From: Flavobacterium hiemivividum
GTDB lineage: Bacteria; Bacteroidota; Bacteroidia; Flavobacteriales; Flavobacteriaceae
Assembly (NCBI RefSeq): GCF_004349145.1
Contig: NZ_SMFO01000012.1
Location: 25,572-89,571, forward strand
Length of the DNA stretch: 64,000 nt
Direction of reading: 5' to 3'
Shown: in pieces, positions 17,727-26,670 of the stretch
Numbering within the stretch: the first letter of the stretch is position 1
How the letters are laid out: each line of letters begins with the position of its first letter
Position numbers and translations under genes: made by a program
The notes under the pieces: generated by a model
The model's input: the letters and a program-made list of their open reading frames with translations, nothing else
Told to the model about the DNA's origin: nothing
Databases searched by the model: none

Positions 17727-20198
17727 TTAAGATTTAGGATCTAAAATCAAAGAAATTCTTTCAATACAATCAGCATAATGGTATTTCGTTTCTGTAGTAG
17801 CAGCACTATTTCTTGCTGTTGCTAATACTGATTTTAAAGCCGTTAATTCTCCTCTTACTAATGCCCTAACGTCAGATTGTGCTACATTATAAAATTCGCC
17901 AGAGCGGCTAGGTTTTATTTCTTCCTTCATCAAGTATTCCATTCTTTCAATATAAGCACGTTGTAAGTTTCGGCGATAAATAGTAACTGGAGTAGCAGCA
18001 CTAGCTTCTTTCCAGATTCCTTTACGTAGCTCACTTAATAAATTTAAAGCACTGTAATTAGTAGCGCCTAGAATTTCAGCATCCATCAATCGACCGATAC
18101 GTTCAAAACTCAAAACACTATTCAGATGTCTAGCCTGTAAATTTCTAAAACGCTCTGTATAACCAGCGTAATCGATATTTTTAAGCGTTTTTAGATTTAC
18201 TAACCAAGTAGGCGAAGTAAAAGCATTTGCTTGCAACCATTTCATCGCTTCTTGCTGTTGTGCTTTGGGTGTTACCGTATAAACAACTCCGGTTTGAATT
18301 GGTTTTTTAGTGTCTTCATATACACCTCCTACATTGGTTACAACGTGACCAACATAGCGACTCCACACACTTAAAAGTTCGTCATACAATTCACTTAAGT
18401 CTTCATAATTATTAGTCACATCACTAGTCCATTCTGATAAATGTGCCGCAACATATTCTAGATTTTTAAGTCCGTAGCTACTGGCTCTCATCGAATTATT
18501 TCCAATATCTTCTGTTTGTGAACTTGGATCAAAACTACTGCTTTGCTTCCCAAACTTATACATTGGGTCGCCCGCTTTTTCAAGAATCCATTTGTCTAAT
18601 GTAGCAACTTCTGATTCTGGAGAAACCGAGTTTGGAATTACTCTATACCCCCAGTTTAGTGCATAGTGATCATAAGGTCCCATTTGACGAATGAAACGAA
18701 CTCCTTTATCGCCAGGCTGAGCGATATAATTAAAACGAGCATAATCCATTAAACTCGCTGCAATTCCGTTTTTTTGTGTAAAAGCACCATCTCGATAACT
18801 CTCTGTATCATAAGCGCAACTCGCTCCCATATTGTGTGGAAAACCAAGCGCATGTCCCACCTCATGAGCAATAACAAATCGCATCATCTCTCCCATTTCC
18901 TCATCACTGGTGTTTAAAGTTCTTGCAGAAGGATTTGCAGCGCCTGTTTCTAACAAATAGCGGTTGCGATACGAACGCAGGTGGTTGTGGTACCAGATAA
19001 CATCACTCTCGATTATTTCTCCCGTTCGTGGATCAGAAACACTAGGACCAACTGCATTACGAGTCGTACTAGCAACATAACGAATTACCGAATAACGTAT
19101 ATCCTCTGGACTAAACTCAGGATCTTCTTCCTTTGTGGGAGCATCCTTTGCAATAATCGCATTTTTAAAACCTGCGGTCTCAAATGGTTTTTGCCATTCC
19201 TCAATTCCTTGTCTAATGTACTTACGCAACTTTTCTGGCGTAGCCGGATCTATGTAATACACGATTGGTTTAATAGGTTCTACGAGTTCACCTTTGGCGT
19301 AAGCCACAGGATCTTTCGGCTCTAATCTCCATCTGCGGATGTAAGTCTTTTGATCCGACTTTAATTCCTCACTACCATAATCGTACTGACTCATTGTAAA
19401 CCAACCTACTCTTGGATCAGCAAGACGGGGCTGCATCAATTTTTCAGGTAGCAAAATCATCGATTGATTCATCTGCATGCTTATCGTCTCTGTATCTTCC
19501 TGCACTGGCGGCTTACTCGCATTATAGGTAAAATCCTGAATTACCTCGATATTCATTGGAAAAGTCTTCATCGTAGTGATAAAACTACGAGAATCATCCA
19601 TGCCTTTTACCTTGTACGTCTCTCTCATACTAGCAGATAATCCGCTGATAGCCTTAACATCAGTTCCGTAAAATTTAGTTACATCGATAACGGTATTAGC
19701 AGAGTCTTTGCTGAAAGCAGCAATATCAAATGCAAATAAGGTCGGTTCGTAATTATTGTTTTTCACTGAAATACTAATAGGTAAACTATCATTGGCAACT
19801 GCATTATAGGACTTTAATTTGATTAGAATCTTATCTTGAAAACGCTGCCAAACGATCAATTGCTCATTAGTTTCTGAACCTGCATTTACATAACCACCTC
19901 CAAGATTAGATGGTAATTTAGATATCCTACTTACAAGAAGCATGTCTTTATCTAATAAGCGATTGGGAATCTCGAAATAATATTTTTTATCTACTTTATG
20001 AACTTTAAACAAACCATCATCAGTGATGGCGCCCTTAGTAATTACCTTATCATAGTCCTTAATAGTAACTTCAGGCTTTTTTTCGGGCGGAGTAACTGCT
20101 TCCGTTTTTTTGTTTTTCTTACGCTTCGATTGCGCAAATTGAGTATTTGGAGCCAACATAAAGGCGGCCAAAGTGGTCAAAATGAATAATTTCTTCAT
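17727..20198 (-). CDS. Secreted zinc-dependent metalloprotease (DUF5117/DUF4953 type)
   Basis: The 823-residue protein has a signal peptide (to about residue 22, ending FAQS), a basic linker, an N-terminal region of the DUF5118/DUF5117 type, and a metzincin-like zinc site HEVGHALGFPHN at about residues 445-456. The conserved SLMDYARFNYIAQPGD segment after it matches the Met-turn region of this family. It is probably exported and degrades proteins or peptides. A -7 box (20228-20235) gives it its own promoter. Confidence 0.88.
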   Translation of the reverse strand: MKKLFILTTLAAFMLAPNTQFAQSKRKKNKKTEAVTPPEKKPEVTIKDYDKVITKGAITDDGLFKVHKVDKKYYFEIPNRLLDKDMLLVSRISKLPSNLGGGYVNAGSETNEQLIVWQRFQDKILIKLKSYNAVANDSLPISISVKNNNYEPTLFAFDIAAFSKDSANTVIDVTKFYGTDVKAISGLSASMRETYKVKGMDDSRSFITTMKTFPMNIEVIQDFTYNASKPPVQEDTETISMQMNQSMILLPEKLMQPRLADPRVGWFTMSQYDYGSEELKSDQKTYIRRWRLEPKDPVAYAKGELVEPIKPIVYYIDPATPEKLRKYIRQGIEEWQKPFETAGFKNAIIAKDAPTKEEDPEFSPEDIRYSVIRYVASTTRNAVGPSVSDPRTGEIIESDVIWYHNHLRSYRNRYLLETGAANPSARTLNTSDEEMGEMMRFVIAHEVGHALGFPHNMGASCAYDTESYRDGAFTQKNGIAASLMDYARFNYIAQPGDKGVRFIRQMGPYDHYALNWGYRVIPNSVSPESEVATLDKWILEKAGDPMYKFGKQSSSFDPSSQTEDIGNNSMRASSYGLKNLEYVAAHLSEWTSDVTNNYEDLSELYDELLSVWSRYVGHVVTNVGGVYEDTKKPIQTGVVYTVTPKAQQQEAMKWLQANAFTSPTWLVNLKTLKNIDYAGYTERFRNLQARHLNSVLSFERIGRLMDAEILGATNYSALNLLSELRKGIWKEASAATPVTIYRRNLQRAYIERMEYLMKEEIKPSRSGEFYNVAQSDVRALVRGELTALKSVLATARNSAATTETKYHYADCIERISLILDPKS

Positions 20199-20227
20199 TT
20201 GTAGGTTGTTAATTGATTAATCAAGCT

Positions 20228-20235
20228 CAAAAATA
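20228..20235 (-). promoter_or_regulatory. -7 promoter box of the metalloprotease gene
   Basis: The minus strand reads TATTTTTG, an exact TAnnTTTG match, 29 nt before the start codon. Confidence 0.55.
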
Positions 20236-20300
20236 ATTTTAACCCCATCCTTTCTCGTTTTTATCTAATATTTTAACTTATAATTAACAATTGTTATGAT

Positions 20301-20410
20301 TTTTTGGGCATGCCCCTATGGGTCGGGTTTTCTGTTACAATCTCTCTTATCACGTCTAGTACCAAAAACAACATAATACAAGAGAGGATTTTCACGACAA
20401 CCCCTCACGC
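20301..20410. repeat. Hairpin-type intergenic element upstream of alkB
   Basis: The element starts with GGGCATGCCC (20306-20315), followed by ATGGGTCGGGTTTTC and CTGTTACAATC. A stem CTCTCTT (20342-20348) pairs with AAGAGAG (20380-20386), then GGAT and CCCCTCACGC. The order flank-ATC-stem-loop-stem-GGAT-flank resembles the elements at 24964-25050 and 47578-47676, but the flanks are only loosely similar. The remainder of the 373-nt gap (20199-20571) has no gene I can support. Confidence 0.45.
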
Positions 20411-20571
20411 AAGGCAAAGTCAATCACAGCACGTATGCTAAACAAAAAGACAACAGCATGTAAAATATCCGTAAATCCACCGCAATTAAAAATCGTTTTA
20501 TTTTTACTTTAGCCAAAAACAATTCAAAACATTTTCCGACCTTGTCATTCCTTAAAATAGCATAGCAACTA

Positions 20572-21183
20572 ATGGATTTATTCAGCACTGAAATTGGAGA
20601 AAATAAAAACCTGCTCCCGAAAGATGGCGTCGTAAACTATTACGGCCATATTATGACTGTGCAGCAAGCCAACTTCTACCTGAAGAATTTACTGGAAACC
20701 ATCGCTTGGAAAAACGACGAAGCTATAATTTTTGGCAAACTCATTATTACAAAAAGAAAAGTCGCCTGGTACGGAAATACAAATTTTAACTACACTTATT
20801 CTAATACAACGAAGCACGCCTTAATCTGGACTCCGGAATTACTAGATTTAAAAGCAATGGTGGAAGAAAAAACCGGCGAAACTTACAATTCCTGCCTGCT
20901 TAATTTATACCATAACGGCAGCGAAGGCATGGCTTGGCACAGTGACGGCGAAAAAGATTTAAAGAAAAACGGTGCGATTGCTTCACTAAGCTTTGGTGCT
21001 GAACGAAAATTTGCCTTTAAACACAAAGAAACTAAAGAAACCGTATCGCAAATCTTAGCCCACGGAAGCCTACTGGTTATGAAAGGCGAAACCCAAACCC
21101 ACTGGCTGCACCGCCTCCCTCCCACTACACGTGTTACTACGCCTAGAGTGAATCTTACTTTTAGAACAATTGATTTGAAGTAA
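20572..21183 (+). CDS. alkB: AlkB-type 2-oxoglutarate/Fe(II) dioxygenase
   Basis: This 203-residue enzyme removes alkyl lesions such as 1-methyladenine and 3-methylcytosine from nucleic acids by oxidative demethylation. The iron ligands are His123 and Asp125 (AWHSDGE) and His180 (HWLHRLP). The 2-oxoglutarate-binding arginines are in PRVNLTFR (Arg192, Arg198). The Asn-Tyr stretch GNTNFNYTYS is the nucleotide-recognition lid region. It appears to be a single-gene unit, and no partner such as ada is nearby. Confidence 0.94.
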   Translation: MDLFSTEIGENKNLLPKDGVVNYYGHIMTVQQANFYLKNLLETIAWKNDEAIIFGKLIITKRKVAWYGNTNFNYTYSNTTKHALIWTPELLDLKAMVEEKTGETYNSCLLNLYHNGSEGMAWHSDGEKDLKKNGAIASLSFGAERKFAFKHKETKETVSQILAHGSLLVMKGETQTHWLHRLPPTTRVTTPRVNLTFRTIDLK

Positions 21184-21365
21184 GATTTTATACTTTAAAA
21201 AAGTATTTAAGATATCATTAAAAGTAGGTATTGTCTTATTCGAATTTAAAGTGTTTCTTTACTACTATCTATATACCCTAAAAAAAACGGCTTTTTAATG
21301 TTCGATAATAGCTTTTATTTTTAAGAAACAATATTAGACCTAAACAACCACTAAAAAAACCAACT

Positions 21366-21626
21366 ATGAAAAGTGAATGGGCCACAAACTACGAAGGATC
21401 TGAAATAAAAGTAACCAATAGCTGGTTCTCTGGCGAAAAACTTTTTGTAAATAATGAATTGCAGGACGAGCAATTAAACTTCATTACACCAAGCCAAATG
21501 ACTGGAAAACTAATAGCTAAAAATGGAGAACAAATGGATATTAAAACCAATCTCTCTGGTTTCTTTCGCGTGAGTTGCAGGATGTTTATTAATAACAAAA
21601 AAGTCGAATTGCAACAAATTAAGTAA
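21366..21626 (+). CDS. Hypothetical small protein
   Basis: The ORF encodes 86 residues without signal peptide or membrane helix, with the feel of a small beta-rich protein (GEKLFVNNELQDEQL and TGKLIAKNGEQMDIKT). I recognise no family. Base composition and residue use look coding. The next 30 nt lead into an insertion-sequence remnant, so the gene may belong to the local accessory patch. Confidence 0.5.
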   Translation: MKSEWATNYEGSEIKVTNSWFSGEKLFVNNELQDEQLNFITPSQMTGKLIAKNGEQMDIKTNLSGFFRVSCRMFINNKKVELQQIK

Positions 21627-21653
21627 AGGCGTTTTAGTTAAAAGCTCAATGTC

Positions 21654-21897
21654 TTGTCCTGAAATAGGTTTACACAAAGATTTAACAAAATGGAAGGGTT
21701 TTCTGAAAAATCATCATCAAAATGACATGATCGATATAGTGAAGAATTTAAAAGATTTGTTTATGAAGAATTTTTAAGAAGTTCTGCAACAAAACAAGAA
21801 ATTGAAATTGAATATAGTATTGGAAAACCCAATAGCGCGGAAATCTTTTCCGTGCCCACAATAAAAGAAATATTAAATCAAACCGACCACCTAAATT
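21654..21897 (+). pseudogene. IS3-type transposase OrfA remnant
   Basis: From the ATG at 21690 the frame reads MEGFSEKSSSK, then a TGA at 21723, then HDRYSEEFKRFVYEEFL and TKQEIEIEYSIG. The latter is the start of an IS3-family OrfA helix-turn-helix (the RYSEEFK...EY.I pattern). After about 45 codons the similarity stops and the frame runs on to a TAA at 21895. The upstream TGTCCTGAAATAGGTTTACAC (from 21654) looks like an IS terminal repeat. No OrfB or right end remains, so this is a truncated, nonsense-mutated copy. Confidence 0.65.
21832..21882 (+). repeat. Direct repeat, copy 1, left of the phosphotransferase gene
   Basis: ATAGCGCGGAAATC...CGTGCCCACAATAAAAGAAAT matches copy 2 (22926-22970) except for a few substitutions and a 5-nt difference in the centre. 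Copy 1 contains a small palindrome, GCGCGGAAA/TTTCCGTGC. It overlaps the end of the transposase remnant. Confidence 0.7.
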
Positions 21898-21916
21898 AAT
21901 CACGCAACCCAATCAC

Positions 21917-22918
21917 ATGACAACTTTTCCCGTACTAGCTTCCACATTATCAGAAAAAGATTTAGGTAAATTTATAATAGAAAAATACAACTTAAATAGC
22001 AGTTTTGAATGTAAATTATATAGAACTGGAGTAAATCACACTTATTTTATTTCAGACTCAGACAAAAAATATGTTGTTAGAGTTTACTGCTATAATTGGA
22101 GAAGCAAAACAGAAATAATAGAAGAATTGCAACTTTTAACGATACTTAAAAACAATAATCTTTCGATTTCATACCCAATTTCTGATAAAAATGATGAATT
22201 AATCCAGGAAATTAATGCTCCCGAAGGAGTTCGTTATGTTGTGCTTTTTTCATTTGCAAAAGGGGAAAAGACACGATTTATGACCAATGAGAATTGTTTT
22301 AAAGTTGGTTCGATTATAGCAAAGATTCATAATCTAACAGAAAACAAAAAAATCAATAGAATAAATTATACTTCTGAAATACTTTTAGAAAAATCTTATA
22401 ATTATTTGAAACCCTTCTTTTCTGAAGATTTAAATGAAATGATTTTTTTGAAAGAAACAGGAATAGAAATAGAAAAAACCTTTGCAGAAACCAATTTAGC
22501 CGAAAATCAAAAAGGAATAGTTCATCTTGACATTTGGTATGATAATTTTAGCATAACTGCAGAAAATGAAATCACACTATTTGACTTTGATAATTGTGGA
22601 AATGGAAATCTTATTTTAGACATTGGCTATTTCTGCAAACAATTATTTTTTATCGAACAAGACAAAAAGCAATATGAATCTAAAGCCAAAAGCTTTATTG
22701 ATGGCTACAAAAAATTTAGAAAATTATCAGATACAGAGATAAGTTTAATTCCAGAAGCTGGAGCATCAATTTTCATTTTCTATCTTGGCGTACAGGCTCA
22801 ACGATTTGATTGGTCTAATATTTTTTTAACAGAAAACTATCTGAAAATGTTTGTTGGAAGAATAAAAAACTGGATTGATTATCATGAAAACAAAAAATTA
22901 ACTGCGACTAAAAGCTAA
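21917..22918 (+). CDS. Phosphotransferase (APH/choline kinase fold)
   Basis: The 333-residue protein has the kinase-like fold of aminoglycoside phosphotransferases and small-molecule kinases. The catalytic loop is VHLDIWYDNF (His203, Asp205, Asn210) and the metal site is LFDFDN (Asp223). An N-terminal nucleotide site includes KKYVVRVYCYNWRSK. The substrate could be a sugar, choline, homoserine or a drug and cannot be told from sequence. Its AT-rich codon use, the adjacent IS remnant and flanking direct repeats suggest acquisition as a cassette. Confidence 0.82.
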   Translation: MTTFPVLASTLSEKDLGKFIIEKYNLNSSFECKLYRTGVNHTYFISDSDKKYVVRVYCYNWRSKTEIIEELQLLTILKNNNLSISYPISDKNDELIQEINAPEGVRYVVLFSFAKGEKTRFMTNENCFKVGSIIAKIHNLTENKKINRINYTSEILLEKSYNYLKPFFSEDLNEMIFLKETGIEIEKTFAETNLAENQKGIVHLDIWYDNFSITAENEITLFDFDNCGNGNLILDIGYFCKQLFFIEQDKKQYESKAKSFIDGYKKFRKLSDTEISLIPEAGASIFIFYLGVQAQRFDWSNIFLTENYLKMFVGRIKNWIDYHENKKLTATKS

Positions 22919-22925
22919 GAACCTG

Positions 22926-22970
22926 ATAGCACGGAAATCTGTGCCCACAATAAAAGAAATACTGAATCTA
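22926..22970 (+). repeat. Direct repeat, copy 2, right of the phosphotransferase gene
   Basis: ATAGCACGGAAATC followed by TGTGCCCACAATAAAAGAAAT repeats copy 1 (21832-21882). The two copies bracket the phosphotransferase gene at 1.1 kb spacing. Their GCACGGAAA...GTGCCC core resembles palindromic intergenic repeats of flavobacteria. Confidence 0.7.
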
Positions 22971-23047
22971 ATCTCTCTAATAAGTTGCAACACTAGAGCA
23001 GGTAGAAAATAAGTTAGATCCAAAACATTGGTATTTAACTTCACAAA

Positions 23048-23079
23048 TAAGCCCTCTCGATTGCTATCAAGAGGGCTTA
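23048..23079. terminator. Terminator between phosphotransferase and pseudouridine synthase genes
   Basis: AAGCCCTCT (23049-23057) pairs with AGAGGGCTT (23070-23078). Short A/T tracts flank both sides, so it may serve both convergent genes. The T-run is weak. Confidence 0.7.
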
Positions 23080-23112
23080 TTAGTTGTAAATTAGACTATT
23101 TAAGTAAGGCGG

Positions 23113-24153
23113 TTATTCTCCTTCTTCGGTTAAATTCGTTTTAGAATATCCTCTCCATTTCTCAATACAATCCTGAAAATCCTGAGGTAATTCAGTATCA
23201 AAACGCATCATCTCGCCCGTTGTAGGATGAACAAATCCAAGGGTTTTAGCATGTAAAGCTTGTCTTGGTAATATTTTGAAACAATTGTCAATAAACTGTT
23301 TGTATTTAGTAAACGTAGTTCCTTTCAAAATCAAATGACCGCCATAACGCTCGTCATTAAATAAAGTATGACCTATGTGCTTTAAATGAACGCGTATTTG
23401 ATGCGTTCTTCCTGTTTCCAGTTGGCACGAAATCAAAGTCACATAACCAAAACGTTCCAAAACCTTGTAATGCGTTACCGCTGGCTTCCCTATTTCAGGA
23501 TCAGCAAAAACGGCCATTTGCATGCGGTCTTTTACGTGACGTGCCACATTTCCTTCAATTGTACCTTCATCAGCCACAACATTTCCCCAAACTAAAGCTA
23601 CATACTCTCTTTCAGAAGATTTGGCTTCAAATTGTTTGGCTAGATGCGACATCGCCGCTTCGGTTTTGGCAATCACTAATAATCCTGAAGTGTCTTTATC
23701 AATTCGGTGTACTAATCCTGGTCTTTCGCTGCTGTTCATTGGCAAATTATCAAAATGATAAGCCAAGGCATGCACTAAAGTTCCAGTATAATTTCCGTGT
23801 CCGGGATGAACTACCATTCCTGGCTGTTTGTTAATCAACAACAAGGTATCGTCTTCATAAACAATATCCAAAGGGATATTCTCTGGTATAATATGATTTT
23901 CATACGGTGGATGCGTCAACATCACACGCACCACATCAAAAGCTTTTACTTTATAATTCGACTTTACAATAGCGTCATTTACAAAAATATTCCCTTCAGT
24001 AGCTGCAGTTTGAATCTTGTTTCTGGTGGCATTTTGAATCAGACTCATCAAATATTTGTCAATTCGCAAAGGCGCTTGTCCTTTTGGAACTTCAAATTTA
24101 AAGTGTTCGTATAATTCTTCTTCTAAGTCAATCGACTCTACATTATTGTTCAT
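23113..24153 (-). CDS. RluA-family 23S rRNA pseudouridine synthase (RluD-like)
   Basis: The 346-residue enzyme has an N-terminal S4 RNA-binding domain (RIDKYLMSLIQNATRNKIQ) and an RluA catalytic domain. The motif GLVHRIDKDTSGLLVIAKT contains the catalytic Asp (about 151), and ETGRTHQIRVHL is the second conserved block. Length and S4 domain fit RluD, which modifies helix 69 of 23S rRNA, but RluC-like specificity is possible. It overlaps the upstream PASTA gene by 11 nt, so the two are translationally coupled. Confidence 0.92.
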   Translation of the reverse strand: MNNNVESIDLEEELYEHFKFEVPKGQAPLRIDKYLMSLIQNATRNKIQTAATEGNIFVNDAIVKSNYKVKAFDVVRVMLTHPPYENHIIPENIPLDIVYEDDTLLLINKQPGMVVHPGHGNYTGTLVHALAYHFDNLPMNSSERPGLVHRIDKDTSGLLVIAKTEAAMSHLAKQFEAKSSEREYVALVWGNVVADEGTIEGNVARHVKDRMQMAVFADPEIGKPAVTHYKVLERFGYVTLISCQLETGRTHQIRVHLKHIGHTLFNDERYGGHLILKGTTFTKYKQFIDNCFKILPRQALHAKTLGFVHPTTGEMMRFDTELPQDFQDCIEKWRGYSKTNLTEEGE

Positions 24154-24760
24154 TTGGCATTTCTTCTATTGGACTAGCAATACTATCCGTTACTGTATCT
24201 TCTTCATAACTTGCTTTTCCATCACCTAAAACCAGATCGATTTTAGAAGATTTCAAGACTTTATCCCCCGCTTGTATGTTCCTTCCTTTAAAACGCATTT
24301 CGAGCACCATGTCTTTTCCAAGATTTGGTATGTACGTTATTGTTCCCTCCTCTAGTCCTAAAGCTCTTAAGGTAGGTACCGCTTCGCGATACGTTCTATT
24401 TACTAAATCCGGGACTTTCACTGATGAAAAACCGGAACTATTAATTTTAATATAGACTTTCCTACCCACTTTTACTTTCTCTCCTGGCAATGGATCCTGC
24501 TGTACGACAGAGAACTTAGGATAATCACTTCTATAATTTACACTATCCAGTAATATATATTGAAGATCTAACGCATCCAGTTTTTCCTCGACTTGCTCCT
24601 CTGTTAATCGGCTTAAATTAGGAACTGTAATTTCATTTCCGTGATCAGTTGTAAAAGTCAACCAATGCATAAAGAGATATCCCAGAACGGCAATAATCAA
24701 AACGGCTAGAAATACTTGAACAAGAAAAACACGGCTGGTAAGATACTTACGTAAACTCAT
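24143..24760 (-). CDS. PASTA-domain membrane protein
   Basis: Taking the second ATG, the protein is 205 residues: a short cytoplasmic tip, one membrane helix (about residues 10-32), and two extracytoplasmic PASTA repeats beginning ITVPNLSRLTEEQV and VKVPDLVNRTYREA. PASTA domains bind peptidoglycan or beta-lactams, but no kinase or transpeptidase domain is attached. I reject the ATG at 24784 because it lies inside the -7 box TATCTTTG (24782-24789). It is coupled to the RluA-family gene. Confidence 0.88.
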   Translation of the reverse strand: MSLRKYLTSRVFLVQVFLAVLIIAVLGYLFMHWLTFTTDHGNEITVPNLSRLTEEQVEEKLDALDLQYILLDSVNYRSDYPKFSVVQQDPLPGEKVKVGRKVYIKINSSGFSSVKVPDLVNRTYREAVPTLRALGLEEGTITYIPNLGKDMVLEMRFKGRNIQAGDKVLKSSKIDLVLGDGKASYEEDTVTDSIASPIEEMPNEQ

Positions 24761-24781
24761 AAATTTATTTTTATAATACGA

Positions 24782-24789
24782 CAAAGATA
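24782..24789 (-). promoter_or_regulatory. -7 promoter box of the PASTA-rluA operon
   Basis: The minus strand reads TATCTTTG (exact TAnnTTTG). It ends 21 nt before the ATG at 24760 and overlaps the alternative ATG at 24784, which decides the start. Confidence 0.7.
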
Positions 24790-24963
24790 TAGCATATTCG
24801 TTTCAAAAAAAATGATAATTTTGTTTAATAGTATTTAACGTCGGACTTTAGAGAAAGTGCGAAAACATTTCTATTTTTGATTAATAAGAAATGAAGCTAC
24901 ATTTAAGTTAGCGCAACACTGGTTCAGCCAAAAGTGGAACTTTTATAGAGTTGATATTAATTA

Positions 24964-25050
24964 GGAGCTATTTCCCGTTATCCGCTATATCTTTTTCTTT
25001 TTTCGTTAAAAAACGAAAAAAGAAAAAGGATGTCGCTTCTACCGGGGCTA
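24964..25050 (+). repeat. Palindromic intergenic element, copy A
   Basis: A perfect 17-bp stem (24991-25007 with 25012-25028) has a 4-nt loop. Its left flank is AGCTATTTCCCGTTATCCGC (from 24966) and its right flank GGATGTCGCTTCTACCGGGG (25028-25047). Copy B at 47578-47676 (opposite orientation) shares 22 of 26 left-flank and 25 of 29 right-flank bases, but its inner stem differs and still pairs with itself. The rest of the 373-nt gap before ddl has no ORF. Confidence 0.75.
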
Positions 25051-25133
25051 AAACACATTTGTTTTCAAAACAACAAACCTTAAAATTGAGTTTAAATCTA
25101 AAAATTTAAACCTAAAACCTTAAACAACAAAGA

Positions 25134-26105
25134 ATGAAAAATATTGCCATTATCATGGGCGGTTATTCCAGCGAATATAAAATATCACTAATCAGCGGGA
25201 ATGTTGTGAACCAATACCTGGACAAAACCAAATACAAGGGATTTTGCGTACACATACTACCTGAAAAATGGGTCTATGTAGACGAAGCCGAAAATGAATT
25301 TCCCATCGATAAAAATGATTTCTCAGTAACGATTGACGGCGACAAAATCAAATTTGATTGCGTTTTTAATGCCATACACGGTACTCCCGGTGAAGACGGA
25401 CTCATGCAAGCCTATCTAGAATTGCTAGGGATTCCGCAAACATCATGTGATTATTACCAAGCGGCCCTTACTTTCAACAAAAGAGATCTACTGTCTGTTT
25501 TAAAACCATACGGAATTAAAAGTGCCATTTCTTACTACTTAAACAAAGGAGACAAAATCGACACCAATGAAATCGTACAAAAAGTAGGGTTGCCTTGTTT
25601 TGTAAAACCCAATAAAGCAGGTTCAAGTTTTGGGATTTCGAAAGTAAAAACCGAAGCTGAGTTGCCTATTGCTATTGAAATGGCTTATAAAGAAGACAAC
25701 GAAATCATCATAGAAAGTTTCCTTGACGGAACTGAAGTTTCAGTAGGTGTTATCAATTACAAAGGCACAATAACAGTTTTACCCATCACTGAAATTGTTT
25801 CCGAAAATGATTTCTTCGACTACGAAGCTAAATATCTTGGAAAGTCACAGGAAATCACCCCAGCCCGTATTTCTGATGAAATGACTGAAAAAGTAGGAGC
25901 TATCGCAAAGCGTGCATACGAATTACTAAAAATGAAAGGATTCTCGAGAAGCGAGTTTATCATTGTAAACGACGAACCTATTATGCTAGAAATGAACACC
26001 GTTCCTGGAATGACTAACGAAAGTTTATTACCACAACAAGCACTTGCGGCAGGAATTTCACTCGAAGATTTGTTTGCAAATGCGATTGAGTTGGCATTAA
26101 AATAA
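25134..26105 (+). CDS. ddl: D-alanine--D-alanine ligase
   Basis: The 323-residue ATP-grasp enzyme makes D-Ala-D-Ala for peptidoglycan precursors. It starts with IAIIMGGYSSEYKISLISG (the GG.S.E substrate loop), has FNAIHGTPGEDG, the ATP lysine region CFVKPNKAGSSFGISKV, and the metal-binding ending IMLEMNTVPGMTNESL. All expected residues are present. It is followed by coaD after a 109-nt gap that contains a palindromic repeat. Confidence 0.96.
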   Translation: MKNIAIIMGGYSSEYKISLISGNVVNQYLDKTKYKGFCVHILPEKWVYVDEAENEFPIDKNDFSVTIDGDKIKFDCVFNAIHGTPGEDGLMQAYLELLGIPQTSCDYYQAALTFNKRDLLSVLKPYGIKSAISYYLNKGDKIDTNEIVQKVGLPCFVKPNKAGSSFGISKVKTEAELPIAIEMAYKEDNEIIIESFLDGTEVSVGVINYKGTITVLPITEIVSENDFFDYEAKYLGKSQEITPARISDEMTEKVGAIAKRAYELLKMKGFSRSEFIIVNDEPIMLEMNTVPGMTNESLLPQQALAAGISLEDLFANAIELALK

Positions 26106-26147
26106 GGGACTATATCCTCACTGCATATAACACAAACTTTTCATTTA

Positions 26148-26188
26148 GACGAAGGAGAAAACCCATATTAAGAGATTTCTCCTTCGTC
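26148..26188. repeat. GACGAAGGAGAAA palindromic repeat
   Basis: GACGAAGGAGAAA (26148-26160) and its exact complement (26176-26188) flank 15 nt, continuing into CGAAATGACA. This is a widespread intergenic repeat type in Bacteroidota. It lies between ddl and coaD and has no T-run. Confidence 0.7.
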
Positions 26189-26214
26189 GAAATGACAAAA
26201 TAGAAAAAAGTATA

Positions 26215-26670
26215 ATGAGAAAAGCCATATTTCCTGGATCGTTTGATCCTATAACATTAGGACACGAAGACATCATAAAAAGAGGCGTTTCTCTTTTTGA
26301 CGAGATAGTTATTGCTATTGGTGTTAATGCCGATAAAAAATACATGTTTTCTATAGAAGACCGAAAGCGTTTTATCGAGGAAACCTTCAAAGACGAACCA
26401 AAGGTATCGGTGATTACTTATGAAGGTTTAACCATTGATTTGTGTCAAAGAATCAAAGCTGATTTTATTCTGCGTGGTTTGCGCAATCCCGCCGATTTTG
26501 AATTCGAAAAAGCCATTGCCCACACGAACAGACATTTATCAAAAATAGAAACCGTATTTTTACTAACTGCAGCGCGTACTTCTTACATCAGTTCGAGTAT
26601 CGTGAGAGACGTTCTCCGTAATGGCGGCGAATACCAAATGTTAGTTCCAAAAGCGGTGCGAGTTAAGTAG
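26215..26670 (+). CDS. coaD: Pantetheine-phosphate adenylyltransferase
   Basis: The 151-residue enzyme transfers AMP from ATP to 4'-phosphopantetheine in coenzyme A synthesis. The nucleotidyltransferase signature FPGSFDPITLGHEDII is at the N-terminus (residues 5-20), RGLRNPADFEFE binds substrate, and ISSSIVRD is the second ATP motif. Length is normal. The region 26671-26883 after it contains short TCAGT-type repeats but no gene. Confidence 0.97.
   Translation: MRKAIFPGSFDPITLGHEDIIKRGVSLFDEIVIAIGVNADKKYMFSIEDRKRFIEETFKDEPKVSVITYEGLTIDLCQRIKADFILRGLRNPADFEFEKAIAHTNRHLSKIETVFLLTAARTSYISSSIVRDVLRNGGEYQMLVPKAVRVK

Noticed and set aside
21654..21897. Complete insertion sequence
   Set aside because: Only an OrfA start with a nonsense codon is present; no OrfB, no catalytic DDE domain and no matching right end were found.
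22926..22970. attL/attR of a prophage or integrative element
   Set aside because: The direct repeats flank only one gene; no integrase or tRNA is present, and the repeats look like dispersed palindromic elements.
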